A DNA stretch of 64,000 nt. Source: Daphnia carinata. Lineage: Eukaryota; Arthropoda; Branchiopoda; Diplostraca; Daphniidae. Shown one piece after another: positions 37,501 through 48,334 of the stretch. The stretch is from NCBI RefSeq assembly GCF_022539665.2, contig NC_081335.1, positions 9,088,449 to 9,152,448 of the forward strand, in the 5' to 3' direction. Every line of letters starts with the position of its first letter. The stretch's first letter is position 1. The notes beneath the pieces were generated by a model that was given only the letters and a program-made list of their open reading frames with translations, ran no database searches and was not told the origin of the DNA. Position numbers and translations under genes: made by a program.

Positions 37501-37764
37501 TCTGATGTGAACTACGTTTCAATAAAGTCCCCCCCCCCCCCAAAAAAAAAAAAAAAAAAAAAAAGTCGTTCGCTTTTAGAAATGAAATCCAAAAGCAAGA
37601 AGCGAGTTATAGTTTGGGAGGAAACAGCACCTAAACAGTGTAGAAAAAAATCTCAAACAACAGATCACAGTAAATCGAGTGGTCTTCGAGTTAAAAAGCT
37701 ATTTGTGATTGATAACATCAGGTGCAAACAGCCTTCTGTCAACACGATATCAAGTATAAACTAA
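34545..37764 (+). pseudogene. Decayed intron-less coding region, protein not recognised
   Basis: Successive + strand open blocks in changing frames: 34545-34994, 35165-35425, about 35500-35728, 35756-36013, 36124-36699 and 36964-37764. Codon-like composition is sustained, and peptides such as SERRGLGSLTL, WIILQELVSSDDEAQQHLS and RTIPFRSASFSQFDVG look like conserved motifs of a Ser/Pro-rich regulatory protein. There are no obvious GT-AG junctions between the blocks, which suggests a processed or otherwise frame-broken copy. The last block holds a C run plus A run (37530-37563) inside the frame, giving [12 protein letters not shown] do not recognise the family. A multi-exon real gene is the alternative. 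Confidence 0.4.
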
Positions 37765-38542
37765 CAGTACTTATGAAACTAATTTTTAAAGTAATGTTTG
37801 GTTTGGTTTTCAATAGGTAGCATTGCTGGTGCGATGGACAACCAGGCGGAATGTCAACCGAGACCGGGAATTGCATAGGCGACGACCGGCGAAATCATCT
37901 GATTTTTGCAACACGTTTATGGGGCTGTACATCGAGCAAAGTTACCTCAACACCATAGACGCCCAAAATATACCCAGTTTCAGGCATCAATCTAACCTTC
38001 GAATTATTACTTTCGGACGTGAAACCTTTGACAAAAGCACATTCGACGGTTAGAGCCATCAAGGCCATAATAACCCGCGACTGGCTTTGTGATCCTATGT
38101 TGAAAATAGGCCCACACATCATCATTAAACTGTTTTTTAGGCAACAGGCCTCGTATTTTGGTGCGAAAATTACTAGAGAGGATGGTTTTATAATAGGGAT
38201 GTACATAAAAGTATGTGAATTGCGCGAAAGAGTAGTATGTAATAGTAACGTAGACTACGTCGTATTGAGTCACCACGAAAGTTATTAGGACTTTTACTGC
38301 GTTTACTCTTCCTGACAGAATAACAAAAACAGTCTATTTTCATTCAACATAGCTTTGTGCATTAATTCGAGTTGTATATGTGCACTCGTAGCTATCTAAC
38401 AATAAGCAGAATGCTGTATGTGCAGACAGGAAATCGCTGTCAAAAAGTTTCTTTAGAATGTGTAAGGCAAACAAGGTAGGCTATGTAACTGATACAGTGT
38501 GTACGGCCCATTTGTTATCGTCGTCAGATTTCTATACAATAT

Positions 38543-38575
38543 TAGGCTGCGTAATTCAGTGGAATACGCAGCCTA
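38543..38575. repeat. Small perfect hairpin
   Basis: TAGGCTGCGTA (38543-38553) pairs exactly with TACGCAGCCTA (38565-38575) across an 11-base loop. No surrounding gene explains it. Confidence 0.75.
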
Positions 38576-38882
38576 TTAGGGAAGAGGACATAAATGGACT
38601 TTCATTTGTCGAATCATGGAGCAACTGTGGTTCATCTACTCGTTGCTTTGAGCTGGCATAATTTAAGGTCAACATCACACGTGTACAACATTGTTCGCCA
38701 AGCAGTCCCTAGTTTGATAACTCTTACACATGAGATATCACATATGTAATATGATTTTCTGTTGTAATATAGCAACCGGAAAATGTCAAAGGTTCCTTTA
38801 TCTGTCACCCGCCTTTCACCGTTGTTCGCTACGAAATGTAAATTTTTAGCCAATGGATCGATAAGAACCGGTGAGAAATGTA

Positions 38883-39844
38883 CAGTATCCTCCAGAAAAA
38901 AGAGGCACCCCCCGGTCGCCAAAAATAAAATAATATATTACTAGCGCTAGATGGCATTTATTTTTTGCAACATATAAACAAAAAAAGCATGCGTTTTTTT
39001 TTTGTTTGTTTGTTTTGACGGCAAAATTCCAGACGGTTTGCCGATTTCCGATTTTTTTTTGTAATTTTGCTTCGAGCGAAATAAAGAAAACTGAAAATTT
39101 GAGAAGTCTGGAGAAAGGCACACATTGTCTGAATCGTAACCTTTTCCCAACCTCACTTTTTTTTCCAAATTTTCCGTTGTCGTATTTCTACCCGCAGGAA
39201 ATATTAGGAAAACTTATTGGCCAAAGGCGATTTTAGAATGCAGACAATATTATTTTAGCTTTTTTTAATTAATCTAAATTATTCAACAGAAAATTGTTAA
39301 GAAGACTATTATTTAAGTTAAGCAAACTGGTGAACGAAATAAGTTTTAGTATTTCGTTCACCAGCCATTATCATCAATTCATAATTGAAGCCTTTTTGTA
39401 ATCGATAGATTTGAACTTAAATTGGATGGAAAACTCCTGTTTAATTCTAATTTAGATTCATCGAACAAAACCTAAAATAATATTGTCTGTATTCTAAAAT
39501 CGCCTTTAGCCAAAAGTTTTCCTAATATTTCCTGCGGGCAAAAATACGACAACGGAAAATTTGGAAAAAAAAGTGAGGTTGGGAAAAGGTTACGATTCAG
39601 ACAATGTGTGCCTTTCTCCAGACTTCTCAAATTTTCAGTTTTCTTTATTTTGCTCGAAGCAAAATTACAAAAAAAATCGGAAATCGGCAAACCGTCTGGA
39701 ATTTTGCCGTCAAAACAAACAAACAAAAAAAAACGCATGCTTTTTTTGTTTATATGTTGCAAAAATTAAATGCCATCTAGCGCTAGTAATATATTATTTT
39801 ATTTTTGGCGACCGGGGGGTGCCTCTTTTTTGTGGAGGATACTG
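38883..39844. mobile_element. Long inverted-repeat Tc1/mariner-type MITE
   Basis: Flanked by TA on both sides (38881-38882, 39845-39846). The left arm starts CAGTATCCTCCAGAAAAA and the right end is its near-exact reverse complement. The arms extend about 380 bases each (to about 39262 and from about 39463) with very few differences. The centre (39327-39364) holds a second perfect hairpin, CTGGTGAACGAAATA with TATTTCGTTCACCAG. No transposase is encoded. TA duplication and CAGT ends point to the IS630-Tc1-mariner group. A transcript would fold into a 380-bp duplex. Confidence 0.85.
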
Positions 39845-39880
39845 TACATCTAGCCAATACTCACACAAACAGAAGTACAA

Positions 39881-41265
39881 TTGGGACAATCGCTGTTACT
39901 CATACAAAACCACGACAAACCGCTGTTGCTCACCCCTTCACGAGCAGCCCCGGTCAACGACTTAAACGACCTTCAGAGTAACCAGTACACTTTCTCCCGT
40001 TTACAATTACTTCCGTCTTTTTTTGGAAGTCCTCTTGTTCGCTTCGACTCCTGGCTAGAACCTTTTCAAAGTATCGTAGATGGGTCGCGTTGGTCAGAAG
40101 AAAAAACTATTCAGATGCTAAGAGCCAAATTTATAAATAAAGCTTTTCCGATTATTCAGGCAACTTTGAAAGCTCATCCGCATGATTATGTCTTGATTAA
40201 TAGTCTTCTCTTAATCATTTTGATAGAAATGAAAACGCAGATGCTCATCAAAAGAAATTCAATAAAGCTCAGTGTAACGTGTAAGCCAAGAGATAAGATT
40301 ATAGAATATACTAATCGGTTGCAGGAAATTTCAAGCGCGCATATCCTGTAGGCTATTCAGGAGCGAATTTTTCAGAAACCCTTATGCAAAATTTTTTAGA
40401 GAGATTGGATTCCAAATTGCAGTCGTAGGATAAATATAAAGAACTCAGGAATTTTAATGATCTTCTTACTGCAACGCGTGTGCACGCATTACGATAGAAG
40501 CCATGGAAAGTGATAGGGAAAAACACGATTTGATTAGGCCAGTTACTGAGCCATCTGATACCAAGGAAGCAGAATTAAAGACTAAAGAAAATATTGGACC
40601 AAAAAAGTCGTTAATAATGCGGTAGCAGATATTGTACACGGTAATAACCACGTTGGTGAGCCTAAAATTCAGAACGATGAAATTAAAAGAGTGCCATCCA
40701 CGAACTAACTCAAGCGGTAAGGCAATGGAAATTTGATAAAAAACATAATGTTTCTTATCTACCGAGCGCCATATAGAAAACAGGTTTCTTTCCAAGCTTG
40801 TAGCAATAGCCAGGACAGAAATTGGAGACCTCCTCCGCGCGTTAATAAGTACAATGTCACGCAATCATATACTGAAATTCCGAATAGGTCAACAGCTCCT
40901 TAACCTTCTTTTTCGAGACCAGCTACTGATTCTAGCTATAGGCCAACTCCAACAGTGCTGATTTTCGATGAATTGACGAATGAATCGGCACAGTGAATTC
41001 CATTAAAAAATTTTCAGATCCCGTTTAAGGCATTATTCGATACAGGAGCGTCTAAGAGCATTATTCACGAGAGATTATTTAGGAAGTTGCCCCAGAAAAG
41101 TCAAATGATCAGCAGTCAACTTGATTTCGATTTATAAGATGTAGGGGAGAAAAAGTTACATACGGTTAGAAAAGTTACTTTACCCGTACTAAACGGGGAG
41201 TCAATTTTGGTAGAGGAGTTTATTGTTACAAATGGTGTTTCTGAGGACTGTATCCTTGGACGGTT
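39881..41265 (+). pseudogene. Gypsy gag and protease remnant (second copy of the family)
   Basis: At 39881-40351 there is a capsid-like stretch (FFGSPLVRFDSWLEPFQSIV, IIEYTNRLQEIS) comparable with the gag at 15990-16550. A basic/acidic middle at about 40500-40900 (REKHDLIRPVTEPSDTKEAEL) matches the gag piece at 51,840. At 41020-41265 a retropepsin reads KALFDTGASKSIIH and ends at ILG. Multiple stops and shifts break it. The protease is cut at 41266 by a small MITE. RT and later domains are missing. Confidence 0.75.
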
Positions 41266-41629
41266 AGTAGGGGTTAATAGGGTGTGTGGACACGCATTTT
41301 GTTTTTCGGCCATAACTTCTACATAAATTACTCGATTGTCTTTTTGACCGTGTATAAAATAATTTTCTATGTCTAAAATATTAACTACTTGTGTTATTGC
41401 GAAGAAAAGCACTTAATAGCGGCGGAAAATTTAACGAATAAGATACCGTTTTTATTTTCCAAATAACTTCAATGTGTTTTTTTACATATTCGTTTAAGAC
41501 TTTCACCTTAAATAGGACACATGTATACAAATACTATATATTTTTTGAAATTTTAAATCAATATTTATTATTTTGCCTCCAGCGGTCCGATTTCAGCCAC
41601 TGTCCCGGCTCATCCCATTCTCCCCTACT
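41266..41629. mobile_element. 364-bp MITE-like insertion
   Basis: The ends are AGTAGGGGTTAATAGG on the left and the reverse complement of AGTAGGGGAGAATGGG on the right, 13 of 16 bases matching. It lies where the protease reading stops. No protein is encoded. A target duplication is not clear, so the superfamily is left open. Confidence 0.5.
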
Positions 41630-41639
41630 TTGAACTCTT

Positions 41640-42261
41640 TGCCTTCTTTTTGTTACTCTCGATTTGTTTCCGCAAATTTGTATTCTCAGCAATAATTTGA
41701 TCTTTTAAGTGCTGCTCTTCCACTTGCTGGTTTAGGGTTTCATTTTGTAGGACAGATAAAGTTCTGCTGAAGAATTCGTTTCTTAACCATGTATGATTTT
41801 TAATTGGTTAATAAGAGTGACGAGAAAGTTATTTTCTTCGCCCGATTTTAATAACTGATTTTTTAAAGCTTCAGCAGTTTTGCTGACTGATTCGTATGGG
41901 TGTCGTCGATTGTTTCAAGATTTTGTTTTATTAGTGAGTAGGCGTAAAGTTGTAGAGCGTTTCTTGTTGGTTTGTTTTGTAGAGCTCTTTGTTGGAAATT
42001 TTTCTCTTCTCTTCCAATTGATTAATATTATTGTTGTTGATGGCGTTTGATAGGGTTTATTTTTTCGAACAAATAGTTACGTTCGAGCTCTACAAGCTTT
42101 TTCCATTTTATTACAAAATTCTTTCTGAGGTTTTGTATTTCTAAGTTTTGTGTTTCTAAGGTGGGGTATAGTGGAGGTAATGTTGCAAAGGATAAGGCTG
42201 GATAAATAGGATTGATCTCGATAGTTGCCTTTACTGCCGTATTTTTAAAAGTATTATGCAT
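41640..42261 (-). pseudogene. Helical coding remnant, unknown
   Basis: Minus-strand frames (42261-42028, and below it about 42000-41790 in shifted frames) encode helix-forming, Gln/Asn/Lys-rich peptides (NLRKNFVIKWKKLVELER, ALKNQLLKSGEENNFLVTL). They are plausibly coiled-coil. Frameshifts and stops break them. It may be an N-terminal gag or another element protein. No family was recognised. Confidence 0.3.
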
Positions 42262-42859
42262 TCGCTTACCCCAACTGTGTAAAGTTCTGACTAATATGTT
42301 GCTCGTACCTGTTCTAGCAACACGTACTTTCAGGACTTATTACTGTACGGTAATATCTTTTATGTATTTGTGAGTCGTTGGGACCTCCAAATTTAAGAGT
42401 TCAAGCTGTTTATATATTATTATCCTAGTACAAGTACAGCATCAGACGCGAGAGCAGACGACTCTGACTGTGACTGTGACAAGAAAAGGTGATAACTAAC
42501 ACAAACCAGTTCATGTACCACTAGGACGGCTACAGTAGCGCAAACCATGGTGATAACAGGAAACATGCTTAGACGGCGGGAGCGTAATAGAGGCGTGGCG
42601 AGATGGTTGTACACAACGCACCAAACCAATTTTTACCGCGTTGTGGTTACGAAGTTTTCCTAAGAGGCGGGTGGGATTTGACTATGTTTTGTTGCGATAT
42701 TTTTTATCTTATCCTGGGGGAGGAGGTTTAGGGGTCTAACAAAAAAAGTATACACTACTTTCTCTATTTTTCATAACACCGGGGGCATTAGAAAAGGGTG
42801 TCTAGACTTAAATTTCCCAACCTAACTTATGTGGGTTTTGCGCCAAACCAGCCCAACCC
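42262..42859. other. Non-coding, no feature recognised
   Basis: Mixed sequence between two minus-strand coding-like regions; no repeat ends or motifs identified. Confidence 0.35.
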
Positions 42860-43566
42860 TTATTTAAAAAAGATAAACAAATCATATATTTTACCCAATG
42901 ATGGCCTCGGTGGCGGGGCCTCTTGGGACATATCCTCCACCACCTCTCGCGGAACGTTAGGGCTCGAGTCAAACGTCAGCCGTGATAACGAAGCCGAAAT
43001 TTGGATCACCAACCGATCTCCCAAGTTTTGGAAGACTGCGGCCAAATCTGGCGTTGCTGGAGCAACATTCGTCGGAGGCACTGTCAAAACAGAACGCGTT
43101 GTTTGCACACCCATCGTAACATTGGGGTTGGTACACTTGGCATTGCGGGAGTCAAACCAAGTTGTTCGAGGTCCCGGAGTCGCGCTAGGAAAGCCGTGAA
43201 GTCTACCGGTACTTACGTTTGGATAGCTTCATTGTTTTGTTGTTGTTATGCGTGGATGATGCCGACGAGTTAGGCAACTTGATTAATTTACCTCGCCGCA
43301 CCATCAGTCGCCGCGACTACCGCAAACCGATTAAGAGCCACAATCAGCTCTGCATTGTCTGCCGTGTTTATCGGTGGCGGCTCTGCTCCCGTGAGAACAA
43401 ATTCGGATTTCTGACAACTCGTTTTCGTCGTAGGCGGATGCGGCACTGGGCGGACGATACGAGCTCTTGCGGACGGATCACGAGCAGTTCCTCTCGGGGT
43501 CCGAAGATAGTATTCGGGTTTGAAACCGTAAAAGGGGTCTGTAATGTCGGAATCCAAATCCGACAT
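42860..43566 (-). CDS. Putative two-exon gene, Pro-rich, unknown
   Basis: On the minus strand an ATG at 43566 opens a frame (MSDLDSDITDPFYGFKPEYY) to about 43292, where GAG is followed by GTAAATTAA, a possible donor. A second frame from about 43190 to 42860 reads TTWFDSRNAKCTNPNVTMGV, then a Pro/Ala/Val-rich segment, and stops. An AG acceptor (TTCCTAG) lies near 43190. Composition resembles an N-terminal Gag. The join is inferred and function is unknown. Confidence 0.3.
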
Positions 43567-43956
43567 GCAGAATCACCGTAAAATGCAAAAAAGAAAAGAA
43601 AACAAAAGAGACTAAATGCCACAAAAATGAAAAAAACACAGGCCGTAAGCAAAAAAAAATGGCCTCACGGCAAGGCTTCGCACCAAAGATCTTTTCTTGC
43701 CCGTCAAAAAAACAGGAGAGAAAAAAATGAACCATTGAAAAGGTAATGCCGTCCCGTCGATATGGTCGCTCAAAAAGAAAGACGGAAAAAAAATTGTCTC
43801 ACGACCAAAACGTGTGGGCCGCCCCAAAAAGAAAAAAAAGGACAAAACGCACAACACAAAGCAAGGCGGGTAAACGGCACGCCACAAAAGAAGTATAATT
43901 TTTAACTACATACAGTACAAAAAAAAATCACGCGTTGGGATTTGGGTTGGGAAAAA

Positions 43957-43982
43957 ATTGCAAGCTTACCGTTTCGTACGGG
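43957..43982. repeat. Solitary end of the 50.2-kb MITE family
   Basis: AGCTTACCGTTTCGTACGGG matches the right terminus of the element at 50222-50976 (AGCTTAACGTTTCGTACGGG, one difference). No matching left end was found upstream, so this is a truncated copy or a fragment left by rearrangement. Confidence 0.55.
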
Positions 43983-44068
43983 TTGCACGTTGTGCGTGAT
44001 TATGCCGGAACCCACCACATCCACATCCTAAGTATATAAGTTCAAAAGTAAACACTTGCAGGCAATAT

Positions 44069-44519
44069 TGTTAAGAGCTTTCCAGCTCGGCTTTATTTTC
44101 CTGACTTACAGTGTCATAACATAACAAAATCATAACGGTACTCGCCATAATTCAACACACAAAGGTACTCGCCATAATGCATTTACACAACGTTACTCGC
44201 CATAATTTCAACACACAAAGGTACTCGCCATAATGCATTTACACAACGTTACTCGCCATAATTTCAACTTATACATTTCTCGCTTAATAACTAATAATGT
44301 TAAGATTAGATAAGCATACCGAGTTGGAGATCGTTTCCGTTTTACACTCTCAGATTAACTCTAACATACACACAACGTTAGACGAACCAAACGTGAATGA
44401 ACACCACAACAGCTCATTGCGTCTTCTTCTTCTCTCACCTACGTTTGCTCTACATTTCTTTTGAAAACCAATGGCAATCGACGAGATGACGAAGAAGTAA
44501 ACGTTCGCAGCTCGTTACA
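44069..44519 (-). repeat. 3' LTR (for the minus-strand element)
   Basis: Second copy of the LTR with the same five TACTCGCCATAAT words (about 44136-44264). The minus-strand AATAAA near 44090 would be the polyadenylation signal. Confidence 0.93.
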
Positions 44520-44692
44520 CGGCCTCTCCTGACTCGTGTTTTCTCTCAAGAAAACCGAAAAACATTAAAATACAAACAAATATTCTGGTTTTGACATACA
44601 AAAACATGTAAGGAATAGATGAGTAGACAATGAAGTATATCGACGACGATTTTTTTTCCTCTGGTAGAATAGGATTTTTTTTTTTTTTTTTT

Positions 44693-45771
44693 TTATTTCA
44701 GTTTCTTTGGTTTTAAGGCCCTCCAATCCCCTTCTTGTGGTGTTCTAAAGATTCGTAACTGATTAATATGAGCTGAAAAACGTCGCCATTCTCTTTTTTT
44801 CCTCGCAGCGGGGATATCTTCTACAAGATACGTTACTGGAGAGCGTCGACACGCTATTTGAAAAGGTCCAATGTATTTAGGTAGTAATTTTTGTGTCAGA
44901 TGAAGTGAACGTATTGTTCGGGCAACTAATACGAGATCTCCAATTTGGAAACCCCTCGGTTTCCATTTCTTGTCATAACGCTTCTTGACGTTAGCTTGGT
45001 TAATTATAAGTTTCTGCTGTACCTTTCGTCGGAAGCGGGTCACTTGTTGAAGGAATGAGCTATGGGTTTCTGCAGTTTTTAGAGGCCAGGGAAATTTTCG
45101 TTGGAGTGGAAACTCTGGTTTTCTCCCGTACAGCATTTCAAAAGGCGTTGTTTCCGTATTTGTTTGTTTAGCGGTATTAATGGCCAGCGTAGCATTTGCA
45201 ATTTCAAATCCCAGTCAGTATGCTTTGAATTAACAAAAGCTTTGAATGCTTCTACCAAAGATCGGTTAGCACGTTCTACCTGTCCATTGGATTGATGATG
45301 TTCGGTCGTTATGATGGAATGTTGAATCCCCCACTCTTCTAGTTTTTGTTGAAGGCTTTTCGCCCTAAATCCAGCACCCTGGTCAGTAATTATTCTTCGG
45401 GGATAACTGTGGTTTGCAATTAATTCGTTCTGGAGAAACTTTTCTATCAAAGTTGCCGATGCAGTTTTTACGGGTTTTGCTATGACCCATTTAGAAAGGT
45501 AGTCAATAGCTACAAGAATGTAACGATTTCCAGTGTTGGTTTCCTTGAAAGGGCCGATATGATCGAGTCCAACAAGAGTGAAAATGGTAGTCGGTGGTGA
45601 TATGGGTTGAAGCTCACCTATGGCGCTGGGTAATTTTTTATTCTTTTGACAGAATGCGCAAGCAGCAACGTAAGCTTTAACACTAAGCGAAAGACCCGGC
45701 CACCAATACCTTTCACTAATTTTGGCTTTGGTTTTGAAAACCCCAAAGTGGCCGCTATCTGAGAGTCGTGA
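44693..45771 (-). pseudogene. Integrase of the young gypsy element, two single-base shifts
   Basis: After the shift at about 45770 the frame reads SGHFGVFK and CAFCQK (zinc-binding end), VGLDHIGPFK (first catalytic Asp), IITDQGAGFRAKSL (second Asp) and QSNGQVERANRSL (Glu). A second shift near 45190 precedes EMLYGRKPEF. The C-terminal part (45136-44693) has the GPF-type module (KYIGPFQIACRRSP) and ends at TAG before the 3' LTR. The catalytic DDE triad is preserved. Each break is one base. Confidence 0.88.
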
Positions 45772-47888
45772 TTAGCTCTTAAGATTTCTCGTCGCAAATT
45801 CGAAGGGACGACAAGTTGAGCTTGAGTTCCAGGGATTTTGCTAAATCGGTATAAAACCCCGCCTATGAGGGCGAACGGGGTCGTCGAATTTGTTCGTTTT
45901 TCTTGAGATGAATTCGAATTTTGTAATTTGAGGAGCGGTTCCTGGATAGTTTCATCTCCTTGTTGCCACATGGCTAACTCTTCCTTGGAATAATGTTGGT
46001 AACTGCAAACCGACATTGGTTCTCCTGGTTCTCCTTTTTCTGTTATTTGGTCAGTTTTTTTTCGATGTGATACTGGCTTAACTTGTGAAGAGGAAAGTTG
46101 AAAATTTAAGTTCCCCTTTGTGGATTCAGTGTCAACCGGATGGCGGGAAAGGGCGTCAGCTACCCTGTTTTCAGTTCCCTTCAAATGAGTGATTGTGAAA
46201 TCAAATTCTTGTAGTTGAAACACCCAGCGGGCTAGTTTTCCCCTTATATCTTTCTTTTGGGCTAACCATCGTACTACATTGTTGTCGGTCTTGACACGGA
46301 AGGGTTGACCGTAAAGAAAATGTCTAAACTTCGCCAATGCCCACACAAGTGCTAGACATTCCAATTCGTTGGAATGATAATTGGATTCAGCAGGTGACAA
46401 TCTTCGGCTTATGTATGACACTGGGTGTAAGATGTTATTGTTTTCCTGCATCAGTACGGCACCTAATCCGACGCCACTGGCATCGACATGTACCTCAAAC
46501 GTACCTCCATCAATGGGATGACTGAGTAACGGAGTATTTAGTAGACTCACTTTGATGTTTTGGAAGGCTAGTTCTTGTTCTCTGCCCCAAGTCCAGGTAG
46601 TATTTTTCCGTAGTAGGTTGTAAAGGGGTGTAACCATGGAAGCAAAATTATTAACAAATCGTCGATAGTACGAAATTATTCCCAGAAAACTTCGTAAATT
46701 GGTTAGCCTTCTGGTCGGTGCATCATGCTTTGGCGATGGATAGTTGGCGATTGCGGATAGCTTATCGGGATCTGGCCTCAGCCCTTTTGCGGTGACCTGA
46801 TGCCCTAAACAAACAATTTCACTCCGTGCGAACGTACATTTATCAAGATTCAGGGTCAGCTGTGCTGCATCAAGGGCTTTAAACACCTTTTCTAATTTGC
46901 TGTTATGTTCGTCGAAGGTTTTCCCATACACCACAAGGTCGTCAAGATAAACTAGACAAACGTCCCATTTTAATCCAGTCAAAACACGATCCATCATTCG
47001 CTGGAATGTGGCGGGTGCGTTGCAAAGTCCGAAAAGAAGCCTTTTACTTTCGTAAAGTCCATCAGGCGTAATAAATGCAGTTTTTGGTTGACTGTCTTTA
47101 TTCATGGGGACTTGCCAATAGCCGCTTTTGAGATCTAGGCTGGTGAAAACTTGCGCCCCTCCTAAATGGTCTAGAAAATCATCAACTCTGGGAAGTGGAT
47201 AAACGTCGCGGACTGTGATTGCGTTCAATCGACGATAATCTATACAGAAGCGGAGTTCGCCATTCTTCTTTGGAACCATAACTACAGGCGAAGCCCAAGG
47301 GCTAGATGATGGCTGTATGATATCATCCTGGAGCATGTTAGTAACTTGACTTTGAATAGCTTCTCTTTCTTTGCGACTTACTCGATAAGGAGCTGCCCGT
47401 ATAGGTGTATGATTGCCAGTGTCTATGTGATGCTCTGTGGTGTTTGTACTTTTCAGATAGGTCGCGTTACTGTCGTGGTAGAAGAGATGATGGTACCTAG
47501 TAAGTAGGGCCTTCATAGCTGATCGATATTGGTTAGGCATGCCATCTAGGTGTTTCGAAAGAGCATCTGATAATTTGTTTTCTGTTGGTGATCCTCTAGT
47601 GAAACTTCCAATCGTTTCGTCTAGAAATTGAGGCCAATAAGTGATGGGTATGCGTTCAGCAACCGTTATGTTTTTTCCGATGTGGAAGGTGATTGGCTTC
47701 ATTGACGGGTTGATAACAGGGATATACAAGGTGTTACCCAGATCTGGAAGTAAGCAATTCGGAATTATCCATTCATTTCCCGGTTTTGCAGAGAAGCTTC
47801 GATTCACAACCCAAGGTTGTTTCTTTGAATTGCTGAAAAGGGCGCCAGTAATACTCCTTTCTTGTGCAGGAATAAAAGCTAAAGACAT
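45618..47888 (-). CDS. Reverse transcriptase-RNase H of the young gypsy element
   Basis: 756 codons. RT motifs: SSPWASPVVMVPKKNGELRF, VYPLPRVDDFL, FTSLDLKSGYWQVPM, LLFGLCNAPATFQRMMD, and an intact VYLDDLVVY. Then tether and RNase H: FEVHVDASGVGLGAVLMQ, YHSNELECLALVWALAKF, VKTDNNVVRWL, ENRVADALSRHP. It runs into the HHCC region of integrase but loses the frame near 45767-45772, after NHDS, where a single base is missing. The last about 50 codons of this open frame are therefore out-of-frame translation. Confidence 0.92.
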   Translation of the reverse strand: MSLAFIPAQERSITGALFSNSKKQPWVVNRSFSAKPGNEWIIPNCLLPDLGNTLYIPVINPSMKPITFHIGKNITVAERIPITYWPQFLDETIGSFTRGSPTENKLSDALSKHLDGMPNQYRSAMKALLTRYHHLFYHDSNATYLKSTNTTEHHIDTGNHTPIRAAPYRVSRKEREAIQSQVTNMLQDDIIQPSSSPWASPVVMVPKKNGELRFCIDYRRLNAITVRDVYPLPRVDDFLDHLGGAQVFTSLDLKSGYWQVPMNKDSQPKTAFITPDGLYESKRLLFGLCNAPATFQRMMDRVLTGLKWDVCLVYLDDLVVYGKTFDEHNSKLEKVFKALDAAQLTLNLDKCTFARSEIVCLGHQVTAKGLRPDPDKLSAIANYPSPKHDAPTRRLTNLRSFLGIISYYRRFVNNFASMVTPLYNLLRKNTTWTWGREQELAFQNIKVSLLNTPLLSHPIDGGTFEVHVDASGVGLGAVLMQENNNILHPVSYISRRLSPAESNYHSNELECLALVWALAKFRHFLYGQPFRVKTDNNVVRWLAQKKDIRGKLARWVFQLQEFDFTITHLKGTENRVADALSRHPVDTESTKGNLNFQLSSSQVKPVSHRKKTDQITEKGEPGEPMSVCSYQHYSKEELAMWQQGDETIQEPLLKLQNSNSSQEKRTNSTTPFALIGGVLYRFSKIPGTQAQLVVPSNLRREILRANHDSQIAATLGFSKPKPKLVKGIGGRVFRLVLKLTLLLAHSVKRIKNYPAP

Positions 47889-47906
47889 TGGTGGTAGAAT
47901 GGTAGT

Positions 47907-48269
47907 TTAAAAAACATAGAGAGTGTCAATCTTCTGTATGACATCGGATGAAATGTTTGAGTGATCGCACTTGGTTACAGCTTTAACAATTAAGTGGGCC
48001 CCGTTTGGGAAGAGGGAAATTCCCCCAATACGTTGTATCCAATCAACGCCCAGTATTAGTTCATGCGATAATTCCTGTAGAAGTGGTACTTTTAGTGTTT
48101 CACTCTTAGTCTCCCAGTTAACAGTAATGTTCAATATCCCAACTGTCTCTACGTAGCTGCCGTCTGCCATTTTCAGTCGTGACGATAATTGAGGAGGAGC
48201 CTCGCCTTGTATAATTGGAGATGCCCGCATAACACTGATGGATGCGCCTGAATCAACTAAAGCCGTCAC
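47907..48269 (-). CDS. Aspartic protease region of Gag-Pol
   Basis: Contains TALVDSGASISVM (DSGA catalytic motif) and a C-terminal LILGVDWIQRIGG motif, as in gypsy retropepsins. The frame is open upstream of 48269 to about 48350, overlapping gag. The ATG given is internal and probably not a real start. It ends in TAA at 47907-47909 and RT continues in the same phase 19 bases later, so either stop-codon readthrough or a point error separates them. Confidence 0.85.
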   Translation of the reverse strand: MTALVDSGASISVMRASPIIQGEAPPQLSSRLKMADGSYVETVGILNITVNWETKSETLKVPLLQELSHELILGVDWIQRIGGISLFPNGAHLIVKAVTKCDHSNISSDVIQKIDTLYVF

Positions 48270-48334
48270 GGTGATTTTAAACTCCGAAATGAATACTGTG
48301 ACAGTAGGTCTTTCATATGGGACTTCAAAAGCAG

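Noticed and set aside
44136..44264. Spaced TACTCGCCATAAT repeats as a possible CRISPR-like array
   Set aside because: The repeats are 13 bases, lie inside an LTR and recur identically in the second LTR; the host is a eukaryote.
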